Source: Begonia masoniana (taxonomy: Eukaryota; Streptophyta; Magnoliopsida; Cucurbitales; Begoniaceae). From it: a stretch of 64,000 bases of DNA. This document shows, piece after piece, positions 54,846 to 64,000 of the stretch. Where the stretch lies: positions 48,005,186 through 48,069,185 of the forward strand of contig CM039509.1 of NCBI GenBank assembly GCA_022432975.1, written 5' to 3'. The notes under the pieces were generated by a model that was not told the DNA's origin, made no database searches, and saw nothing but the letters and a program-made list of their open reading frames with translations. The position numbers were made by a program, and so were the translations under genes. How positions within the stretch are numbered: the stretch's first letter is position 1; each line of letters opens with the position of its first letter.

Positions 54846-57800
54846 TTACTGTTTTGCAGGTTGAATGCTCTCCTGGGAAGAATCAGTGGTACCTTGACAG
54901 TGGTTGTTCAAGGCATATGACGGGAGACTCAACCAAGTTTGCTGTTGTCAACAAGAAAAAGGGCCGTGTCACTTTTGGTGGAAACCAAAAGGGCAAAATT
55001 GTTGGCATTGGCAACATAGGTAACCCTATCAATCCTTTTATAGAAAATGTTTTATTAGTTGATGGGTTAAAACACAATTTGCTTAGCATAAGTCAATTAT
55101 GTGACAAAGGTTATGAAGTAATATTTAAATCAGACTCATGCATAATTAAAGATGCTACAAATGGCAAAATTCTGTTTACTGGCTTTAGGAAAGAAAATAT
55201 TTATGTCATTGACATTGATGATATTGATTGTAGTGTTGAAAAATGTTTTGCTGTGAATTCTTCTAATGACTGTTGGTTCTGGCATAGGAGATTAGGACAT
55301 GTAGGGATGGATACCTTAGCTAAGATTACTAAGGAGAATGTAGTTAGAGGAATCCTTAAGATATCCTTTGAGAAGGATAAAGTCTGTGAAGCTTGCCAAA
55401 TGGGTAAGCAAATCAAAACTTCTTTTGCATCGAAGAATGCAATCTCAACTTCTAAGCCTCTTCAACTCCTTCACATGGACCTCTTCGATCCTTCAAATAT
55501 AGCTAGCCTAGGAGGAAAATTCTATGCATTTGTCATTGTTGATGATTTTTCTAGATTTACTTGGGTTCACTTTCTGAAGTCTAAGGATGAGACTTTTGAC
55601 ACTTTTTCTAGTTTTAGGAAAAGGGTTCAAAATGAAAAGGAGCTCACCATTGTTGCTATTCGTAGTGATCATGGTGGAGAATTCGAAAATGTGAAATTTG
55701 AACTCTTGTGTCTCAAATATGGAATTGAGCACAACTTCTCTTCTCCTAGGACCCCTCAGCAAAATGGTGTTGTTGAGAGGAAGAATAGATCTCTCCAAGA
55801 GCTTGCTAGGACTATGCTTAATGAGAATTCACTTCTTAAGTATTTCTGGGCTGAAGCTGTTGCAACAACCTGCTATGTGCTTAATCGGGTCTCCATAAGA
55901 CCTATTCTGGAGAAAACTCCTTATGAGCTCTGGAGTGGAAAAACTCCTTCAGTTAAATACTTTAGAGCTTTTGGAAGCAAATGTTTCATTCTAAACACTA
56001 AAGATAACTTAGGAAAATTCGATTCCAAATCTGATATTGGAATTTTTCTGGGTTATTCCCTTTCTAGTAAAGCCTATAGAGTATTCAATAGAAGAACTCT
56101 AGTTGTTGAGGAGTCTGTACATGTCAACTTTGATGAGTCCCCTCAGCCCACAATCAATGTGGATGAGGATGATTCTTTGGATAATCAACTGGACTCTCTT
56201 TCATTAGAAAAACCCTCAGATTCACTTCAAGTAGAAAAATCCTTAGAACCCTCCTCTACCTCCTTAGAAATTGTTCCAGTCAAGGATGAAAATCCAGCTC
56301 TTCCTAGAGATTGGAAATATGTCAGAAACCATCCAATAGATGAAGTCTTAGGTGATCCTTCATTAGGAGTTAAGACTAGATCCTCTCTTAGGAATCTCTG
56401 TGCCCATGTGGCATTCATTTCACAAGTAGAGCCTAAGAAATTTGAAGAAGCCGAGAGTGATGAAAATTGGATTTTGGCCATGCAAGAAGAATTAAATCAA
56501 TTTGAAAGGAGCAAGGTATGGGAACTTGTTCCAAGGCCTAAGGATCATCCCATTATTGGAACCAAATGGGTTTATAAGAATAAATTGGATGAAAATGGGA
56601 TTGTTGTGAGAAACAAGGCTAGACTAGTTGCTAAGGGGTACTCTCAGGAAGAGGGAATTGATTTTGAGGAATCTTTTGCCCCTGTAGCTAGATTAGAGTC
56701 AATTAGGATGCTCCTTGCTTTTGCTTGCTACAAAAACTTCACACTCTTTCAAATGGATGTAAAGAGTGCATTCTTAAATGGTTATATTACAGAAGAGGTT
56801 TATGTAGAGCAACCTTTAGGTTTCGAAGCCTTTGATAAACCCGACCATGTCTACAAACTTAGAAAAGCTCTCTATGGTCTTAAGCAGGCTCTTAGAGCTT
56901 GGTATGATAGATTGAAGAATTTCCTTGAAGAAAGAAATTTCAAAAAGGGTAACTCTGATTCAACTCTATTTACCATGCAAAAGGATGCAGACATTTTGTT
57001 AGTTCAAATTTATGTCGATGACATTATTTTTGGATCAACAAATGTCAAAATGTGTAATGAGTTTTCATCCCTCATGCAAAGTGAATTTGAGATGAGTATG
57101 ATGGGGGAGTTAAAGTTTTTCTTAGGATTCCAGATTAGTCAATCTCCTGATGGAATTTTCTTCTGTCAAGAAAAGTATATTAAGGAACTCCTTAAGAAGT
57201 TTGGGTTAGACTCTGTCAAATCCTCTAAAACTCCCATGAGTACCACTACTAAATTGGACAAGGATGAAAATGGTATAAGTGTGGATATCAAGAAATATCG
57301 TGGTATGATTGGTTCTCTGTTATATCTGACTGCAAGCAGGCCAGATATACTCTTTAGTGTTTGTCTGTGTGCTAGATTCCAGGCTGTCCCTAAGGAATCT
57401 CACTTATCGGCTGTCAAAAGAATTTTCAAATATTTAAGTGGGACTCATGATTTAGGATTATGATATCCGAAGGGCACCTCCTTTGATCTAGTAGGATATT
57501 CAGATTCTGACTATGCTGGTAGTCTAATTGATAGGAAGAGCACCAGTGGCACTTGTCAATTTTTACGAGAATCTCTAGTGTCTTGGTATTCTAAGAAACA
57601 GAATTCTGTTGCATTATCAACTGCTGAAAGTGAATATATTGCTGCTGGCAGTTGCTGTGCACAAATGTTATGGATGAAACAGACTCTGGAAGATTATAAT
57701 CTGTTTTATGATAGGATTCCTATTCGGTGTGATAACACCAGTGCTATCAACATTTCCAAAAATCCTATTCAGCATTCTAGAACCAAGCATATTGATGTAA

Positions 57801-57961
57801 GGTATCATTTCATCCGAGATCATGTTCAAAGAGGTGATGTTTCTTTGGAATTTGTTAATTCTGTAGATCAATTGGCAGATATTTTTACAAAACCTTTGGA
57901 TGAGAAAACCTTTTGTGGTATTAGAATAAGATTAGGTCTTCTTAAGTATGAGAAAAGTTAA
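54842..57961 (+). pseudogene. S2 Pol (protease-integrase-RT-RNase H) with one nonsense codon
   Basis: About 1040 codons. Protease [13 protein letters not shown] (~20), integrase finger [17 protein letters not shown], core HMDLFD, SDHGGEF and VERKN, RT with YVDD (~725), RNase H YSDSDYAG, STAESEY and CDNTSAI, and end KTFCGIRIRLG. All catalytic residues checked are present. Codon 874 (57461-57463) is TGA where S1 has TGG, and reading continues in the same frame after it, so RNase H is cut off. No ATG starts it; expression from gag would need frameshifting or splicing (an acceptor-like tgttttgcag|g lies at 54858-54859). Confidence 0.92.
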
Positions 57962-58248
57962 GTTTCTCTTCTATTTTTTTGTCTTTCATATACACATCCT
58001 CCGGTCCTTTTTCTATTCACCGGAAGATGTAGATCATCCACAGACCGGATGATATATTTTCTAATCTGCCAACACGTGTCATCAATCGGACAATTTCAGT
58101 ATTACACGTGTGATTTCATCATGTCGGGCGTGGTTCTCTCTCTTTTAAACTCGGTTTCTTCTCCGAAACGCTTCATCTTTCGCGCCCTTTCAGTAAACTC
58201 TCTATCGCCAACCCTTTCTCTCTAGGTCATCTTCGCAACATTTCTCCA
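57962..58248 (+). promoter_or_regulatory. S2 spacer before the third gene, promoter-like motifs
   Basis: ttcaccggaagat (shared with S1) and accggatgat at 58010-58055, two ACACGTGT palindromes with G-box cacgtg at 58073-58078 and 58105-58110, a TATA-like ttttaaac near 58145 and a CT-rich leader to the ATG. An own promoter for the third gene is inferred and not shown. Confidence 0.45.
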
Positions 58249-61200
58249 ATGGAACAAGCTCGTGAACATGATCATCTCGCTTCTTCGTCTCGAGGTGATG
58301 CGGGACCACCGCAAAAGAAAGCCAAACTCAATCCTCGTCCGGCACGTGTGTTCCCTCGGGCAACTAGTTGGCCGTCGCTCTACTTCCTAAATGAGGATGC
58401 TGAAATCAGGTATCACGGCGATTTTAAGGATAAGAAGTTGATTCCAGGTCTTGGTATGGTTCCCGACGAGTTAGTATCCTTAAACATTGTAGCACCCCTG
58501 ACTGATGTTGGCTTAATAGGGCTGTTTGAGGTTGAATCTTTCTATTTTCCCTCGGCCATTAGGATGTTTTATGCCAATCTAAGCTATCCTAATGACCATT
58601 CTATCATTTCAAGCTATGTGCATGGAAAACACATAGAACTCACTTCCCAATCCATAAATGAGTTTTTGGGCTATCCCCATTTGGACAAACATTCCAAAAT
58701 TTATTCCATATGGCAAAAAATTCCATTTCTAAGACTTCCTGATGGCCAACAATTTTTAAAAGAAATTGCTCTTGATCCGCACAATATTCCCAATCCTTTG
58801 AAAAGCAAGCATTTAACCATTCGAGCTCGTCTTCTTCATCAAATGATCTGCTATAATGTTCTTCCTAAGGGTGGTCATTATGATGACATTAGCAGCATGA
58901 AGCTTGTTATTCTTTATGCCATCTATATGAAGGAACCTGTTGACATTGGATACATTATTTTGAGACGAATGATTCAGAGCGTTTCTTCAAGCCCATCTAC
59001 CTCTTTTCCCTATAACCTCCTTCTCATGAAGATTTTTGAGAAGTTTCAGGTTGAATTCCCTGATGATGAGGATCTTACTTGTCTGAAATCAACCAGCTTT
59101 TACTCCAAAGACACCTTGTCCAGGATGGGAATTAAGAGAAATCGTCAAGGGACTTTTGTTATGGATCAGTCCAAGCAGAGAACTGCTATGGTCAAAGCTG
59201 CCCGAAAAGGAAAACGGGACGTGAGTTTGGATGAGGAATCCTCTGTTCAAGAAAGTGGTGGTGACTCTGAGATCCCTGCCTTTGATATTTCCCCTCCTAG
59301 TCCTCGTGTCACTCGCCCTAAACGTCCTCCACCAGTGCCCAGACGCCGTGCCCCTCCTCCAAGGACTAGACAACCTGCTTCATTAGCCTCATCTAATCCC
59401 TTTGAGGCTATTTCTGCTCCCTCTGCACCTAGCATTCCTTCCCCTACTTCCCCTCCACCTTCTCTCCTACTGCCTTCTCAGCCTGCTCTTCCCTCCATCT
59501 CTCCGGTCTTTCGAGCAATTTCCTCTATCATCAAACATGGTCCACCAGTTCCCTCCACTTTACCAACTCTGTCTCCACCTGCCTCATCTGGGCATCCTCT
59601 GCCTGCAGCACATATGGAAACTGCTCAGGCCGCTGTTGTTCAAAGGGGGAAAAGAAAACTTATCCTGTCAGAGGAGTCTGATCAGGATGATGTAGGGGTG
59701 GGCACGGTCCGGTCCGGGCCGGTTCTGGCTCGGAACCGGCCCGGACCGGTAGTTTCGGGAATTTAATTCCCGGAACCGGAACCGGCCTCTAGCGGAACCG
59801 GTACCGAACCGGAACCGGACCGAACATTCGGTACCGGTTCCGGTTCGGTACCGGTTCCTCCCATGCATTTTAAATTTTTTTATTTAAATTTAAAAATAAA
59901 ACAAATAATCTGGAGAAAGCAGAATCGATTCCAATTTTCGGCTAGGGTTACTTATTCGCTAGGTGAAGGAAGAATGCGATTTCTGGCTAGACTTACTTAT
60001 TCGTTCGTGTGAGAGTCTGAGAGAGTCGAGAACGAGATGAATGCAGAATCGATTCCGATTTCCGACCTTTCAAATCCGACTTCTTCAGTTGAGAATGCAG
60101 AATCGGAACTGCGAAAGTCGCTGGTCGACGGGCGACGCCGCGACGATCGGAGCTGCGTGAGACGTGAGGTCGCTAGGTCGGAGTCGGAGTCGGGATCGGG
60201 TCGTCGGTGCTGAGCAAATTGAACTGAGGGGCGTGAGACTGAAGGAACGGAATGGCAGAGGGCTGGCTGCGGCTGGTTTACAGGTTTAGGGTTTTTTTAG
60301 TTTTAGATTTTTGTTTATAAATATTTTTAAGTTATCCGACCCATGGGTCGGATAACCCACCGGGCCGACCCATGGGTCGGTTCTCCCGTGGGAGTACCCG
60401 GTTCCGGCATGGGGAACCGGGGACCGGACCGCGGTTCCCGGTTTCCCAATCCATGGAACCGGGACCGGTTCCATGGACTGAAAAACCGCCCAAGAACCGG
60501 CCCGAACCGCCGGTCCGGTCCGGTTTTGCGGTTCCGGGCCGGTTCTGCCCACCCCTAGGATGATGCAGATGTGACTGCAATCTCAGCTCATGATATTTCT
60601 CATGATATTCCTCATTCACCCTCTTTGCTGCTGCTTACCATGCCTGCCTCTGCCCCTCCGTCTCCTGTTGATAAATCTTCTCCTCCTGCACCTCTACTAC
60701 CTCCCACAGTTCCACTTGTGTCTCAAGTCATTCCCCCTGCTCTAATCGTCTCCCTACCTCTTACAGTCCAAGTGACCTCACCCATCCCAACTGTCACTCC
60801 TGCCACTCCTATCCTTTATAAGAGGAGATCTTCTATCAGTGAGGAACAGTATCTTGAATTGAAGACGTGCATTGCCAACCTTGGCACAGCCATGGATGAG
60901 AAGATCTCTCAACTCAAAATTGATCTGGGCTGTGAAGCTGCCTTGGCTAGGGGTCAAATGGATCGCAAAATGGCACAAGATAATGTGACTTTCTCCCGTA
61001 CCCTTAAGGCTCTTACATCTAAAGTTGAGGCTCTTTGCCCTGCAGCACATATTCCTTCCTGCCCCACTGAGCCTACCTTTGAAGACCTCCTCCTTCCTTT
61101 TTACAGACCGGAGGTTATTGCAGATTCTCGAGTGATGCCTTTGGATCTACAGGAGTCTGAACTGGCATTCTCTACCCTTGCTGCTCCTTCTGTACTGGAG

Positions 61201-61500
61201 CCATCCTTCGAGCCCTCCAGTCCAATGGATACATCTCCTATTGCTTCTCTGGTAGTGCCTCCATCTCCTGTTGCTCCTCCAGTTACGCCTTCTCCAACTC
61301 AGGATCTGGTGGCTTCTCCAGAACCATCTCCCATTGCTAATCCCTGTACGGACTTGGTGATCTATCAGGAACCTCTACCTCTTGATCTTGCTTCACTTCA
61401 AGCTCGAGTGGATGCCTTTTTCAATCCTCCCCTCACATTGCCTTCTTGGGCTGTCCATGCCTTTTGGAAGAAATTTTTAGATTCCTGTAATAGGCGATAA
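58249..61500 (+). pseudogene. S2 third gene (plant transposon-type domain), split by a hAT MITE
   Basis: Exon-like pieces 58249-59692 and 60566-61500 are in the same phase if the MITE and one TSD copy are left out, giving about 792 codons. N-terminus MEQAREHDH with basic QKKAKL; domain ~75-265 (FEVESFYFPSAIRMFYAN, YVHGKHIELTSQSINEFLG, RARLLHQMICYNVLPKGGH, IGYIILRRMIQ); Pro-rich linker ~345-480; second Pro-rich part after the MITE; helical tail with RRSSISEEQYLELKTCIANLG and KALTSKVEAL. No signal peptide or membrane helix. As it stands the protein would end in MITE sequence at about 59766. Function unknown. Confidence 0.8.
59693..60557. mobile_element. hAT MITE in the S2 third gene
   Basis: 865 bp, 8-bp TSD ggatgatg at 59685-59692 and 60558-60565. 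Inverted ends taggggtgggca, with ccggtccgg/accggaacc subterminal repeats of about 150 bp on each side. Two 16-bp palindromes ccgacccatgggtcgg lie near 60338 and 60367. The centre (59930-60280) looks like the leader of a hAT gene, so this is probably an internal-deletion derivative. Frames on both strands in its repeats are not genes. Confidence 0.92.
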
Positions 61501-61855
61501 TCTTGTTTTATCTATATACATTTTTTTTCTGGACCTCTCTTGTTGAATCCTGAGCTATTTACTTTTTGATATTTTTTTTGTTGAATGCAATGCTTCTGCT
61601 GTCTCTCTCTGTTTGTTTTTGATAATGTCAATGGGGGAGATTATATTTGATTAATCAGTTGCATAATTTGTGTATGCATAATTGCATAATTTGTGTATGC
61701 ATATTTTGGCAATCTCTGGATATGAAAACTCTAGTATGCTCCATGTTTGTTTATGGTATATATGCATCTGCTATGGGGGAGCTAGTATTATGGGGGAGAG
61801 TCTTGCTTTAATCAAATTTATACTTACGGATTGTCATCATCAAAAAGGGGGAGAT
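61501..61855 (+). promoter_or_regulatory. Multiple polypurine tracts of S2
   Basis: Copies of tgggggaga-like sequence at about 61631, 61775 and 61791, and the main tract aaaaagggggaga at 61842-61854 next to the LTR. No gene in the stretch. Confidence 0.8.
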
Positions 61856-63155
61856 TGTTGACTTAAATGGTGTTTTAAGTCTAAATTGTTTTTGATGATG
61901 TGTTTATATGATTAACTTGGTAATTTGATTATGTTTATTGAATAAGAATTATAAATTATGCATATGATTTTAATCTGTTGGAAATGCCCTTGGTAAGGGT
62001 ATTTTAGTATTTAATGCATGTGATTAAGTGTACAGGGCTGAAATGTGTTAAACAAAATAATCAGTCCACCGGTCACAAAACGACAAGAGCGGAGTCGTAT
62101 ACAAGAATCAGTCCACCGGTCACTAAACGACAAGGCGGATGAGTAAATGGAATTACTCCACCGCTCACTAGACGACAAGGCGGATGAGTAAACTGAAGTA
62201 CTCCACCGCTCACTAAACGACAAGGCGGATGAGCTAAAACGAAGAAGTCCTACGCTCGCTAAACGACAAAGGCGGATGACTTCAACAAAATCCTCTTCCG
62301 GTCACTAAACGACAAAGGCGGAAGACGTCTAAGATTTAATCATCCGACAGCGTTTTACAGCTTCATCATCTGATGCCGGTTCAAGCGTTTAAAGCTTCAT
62401 CATCCGATGCCGGTTCAAGCGTTTAAAGCTTCATCATCCGATAGCTAGACTAACTCAGCTTTGTCTTCCGCCAGAATTCAAATTAGCCGCGAAGCTACAG
62501 TGACGTCGTTTTCAGCCATAACTCCAGAACATTAATGGCGACGACGATTTGCAACTACAAACGGCAACGGCTACCTGAACTTGTACGAAAGCTGCTCCAA
62601 CGGTAACTAAACTTCTATTATTGGATAAGGAGCATTGAAGCCAAGCCGATTTGAAGACAGAGTATTTAAGTCGAGCTTAGAGCACGAAGGAACAACTTTT
62701 GCGAAATTCATTCTCGAACCCTAATCTGCGAAAGTATCATACTCTGTATTTTTCTCTACACCTCTCGATATTCACTTGAGATTTAATTCTTCTGAGAGTG
62801 TAGTTTGTACTTGAACATTACAAACCCAAAATCTGTATAAGGCAGTGGATTGACGCCCGTGAAGTTCAATCCAGAATTGTAAAAGCAGTTGATCGGAGCC
62901 CGGAATTCCGATCTGTATTTTCTCGCTGAGGAGAAGGTTAAGAATCTTCAAGGGGGAGCCTTGGAGCGTGGATGTAGGCAAGGTTTAGCCGAACCACGTT
63001 AAAATCTTGGTGTTAATTTCTCTCTCTCTCTCTCTATTTTTTACGTGTGCTTACTGTTAGCATTCAAGCAAAAATCACCAGAGAAATTATTTAGATTATC
63101 AAATTAAGATTAAAAAGTCTAATTCACCCTCCTCTTAGACAATCTCGATCCTACA
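61856..63155 (+). repeat. 3' LTR of S2
   Basis: 1300 bp, matching 51871-53175 except for about 15 small differences, e.g. a 5-bp deletion at about 62445. Confidence 0.95.
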
Positions 63156-63159
63156 GGAA

Positions 63160-64000
63160 GAACTTCTCCCGATCATTATCTCCTACTCCACTGCTGCTGA
63201 CATGTGGACCGCCTTGTCTTGCTGTTTTGCCTCATCATCGCTTGCTCGGATCACAGAGTTACGAGGCCAGCTCCATTCTCTCACCAAAGATGGCCTCTCT
63301 GTTTCCCAGTACACCCAAAAGCTTACCTCCATCTGCAACACTCTCGCAGCAATCGGCCACCTCGTACCCCTCAGCGATCAAGTAATTTACCTTCTCGGCG
63401 GTCTTGGCAGCGATTACAACTCTTTCGTCACCTCTATTACCAATCTCACCGACGAGCCCTCCATGGAAGAAATCTACAGTCTGTTACAGAGCTATGAGTT
63501 TCGCCTTGAGAAACAGAATCTTGCCACTTCTCTCCAGATGCCAAACTTTGTTCAGGCTCTCGCCGTCGCTCAGCAGCCATTCCGGCAGGCGAAGTTTCCT
63601 CTACCATTTGGCGCTCCAGTTTTGCGCCCTGGCTTTTCGTTCCCTCTGCATCAGCCTCCAGCCGGTTTTGGGTCTTCACAACTGCCTCCCCCTGTTTGGC
63701 GACCCACCCGGCCCACAAATAAACCCAACCGGCCCAAATGCCAAATCTGCCAAAAATTGGGCCACATCGCCTCAACCTACTTCAACCGTTTCAACCATTC
63801 CTACCCGACTGGCCCACTTCCTCAAAACCGCCCATCAACCTTCTCAACCCAACCCCCTTTAGCCTACCAAGCCAGCCCACATTCCTACCCACAACCCAAC
63901 CCAGCCCACTATCCCTACTTTTACCCACCCGACCCGTCACCTTATAAGCCGACCCAGCCGACCCACCCAAACACCCCCTCTTCCTCCTGCACTCAGTTTT
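63160..64000 (+). pseudogene. Ale-type gag, rest (runs off the window)
   Basis: Continues the 51564 frame without a stop to the window end: SYSTAADMWTALS, LRGQLHSLTKDGLSVSQYTQ, and a UBN2-type region to about 63530, then Pro-rich linker. The zinc knuckle at 63739-63780 is CQICQKLGHIASTY: its last Cys is Tyr (TAC for TGC), so it probably cannot bind zinc normally. Confidence 0.85.

Larger units (their letters stand above)
51871..63155 (+). mobile_element. Sirevirus S2 (Ty1/copia), nearly intact, in Ale gag
   Basis: TSD ggaag at 51866-51870 and 63156-63160. LTRs of 1305 and 1300 bp differ at about 15 places by eye (about 1 percent). Order: LTR, primer site, gag, pol in another frame, spacer, third gene, multiple polypurine tracts, LTR. 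The breaks seen are one nonsense codon in RNase H and a hAT MITE in the third gene. It is a sister family to S1, with the same termini and homologous proteins. Confidence 0.95.

Noticed and set aside
60286..60619. Overlapping frames on both strands in the S2 MITE
   Set aside because: They arise from ccggaacc-type subterminal repeats with few stops. Both strands are Gly/Pro/Arg-rich and lack any family match.

Overview
The window is plant nuclear DNA, most likely from a eudicot. It is a dense nest of transposable elements with one recognisable host-gene fragment, and the species cannot be told from the sequence. The evidence for a plant is the set of elements: Tekay-type chromoviruses with a chromodomain, a CRM-type chromovirus, three Sireviruses, an Ale-type copia element, hAT and Mutator-type DNA transposons, and the start of an OVATE family protein gene. 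I saw no rRNA or tRNA gene, no CRISPR array and no intact host gene. Boundaries below are supported by matching target site duplications (TSDs) wherever I state one.

Layout, left to right. 5-2394 is a solo LTR (Tekay-like, minus). It sits in a plus-strand Sirevirus (S3), of which only the extra 3' gene (2521-3777) and the start of the 3' LTR (13339 on) are in the window. S3 is also split by a complete minus-strand Tekay element (3822-13151, TSD tagtt) with an intact 1470-codon gag-pol. 13590-15842 holds hAT remnants. 16600-17992 is a broken gene of the 'putative plant transposon protein' family. From 18267 a decayed plus-strand Tekay element (Tekay2) begins. It is split by a minus-strand Sirevirus (S1, 18482-31828, TSD atttg), which itself carries a hAT MITE (24790-25290) and a gypsy solo LTR (28064-30567). 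Tekay2 resumes at 31829 and its 3' LTR (from 35230) is split by a 3.8-kb hAT transposon (36312-40073, 8-bp TSD).

A truncated OVATE-family gene follows (40616-41071, minus). Next is a very young CRM-type gypsy element (41448-49865, minus, TSD agttt) with an intact 1613-codon polyprotein, then a Mutator-type fold-back MITE (49877-50521, 9-bp TSD). From 51334 to the window end an Ale-type copia element is split inside gag by a plus-strand Sirevirus (S2, 51871-63155, TSD ggaag), whose extra gene is in turn split by a hAT MITE (59693-60557).

How the parts work together: each retroelement encodes its own gag, protease, reverse transcriptase, RNase H and integrase between LTRs that supply promoter and terminator. 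The three Sireviruses add a third gene after pol. Its N-terminal half resembles the 'putative plant transposon protein' domain also seen at 16600-17992, and in S1 and S2 it lies behind a spacer with promoter-like motifs. The most unusual signal is non-coding. LTRs of unrelated superfamilies (Ty3/gypsy Tekay and Ty1/copia Sirevirus) share short hairpin motifs (a 17-nt core tcactaaacgacaaggc, and CGGTAGATG), and the S3 LTR carries GTCGAC palindromes paired at exactly 20 bp.
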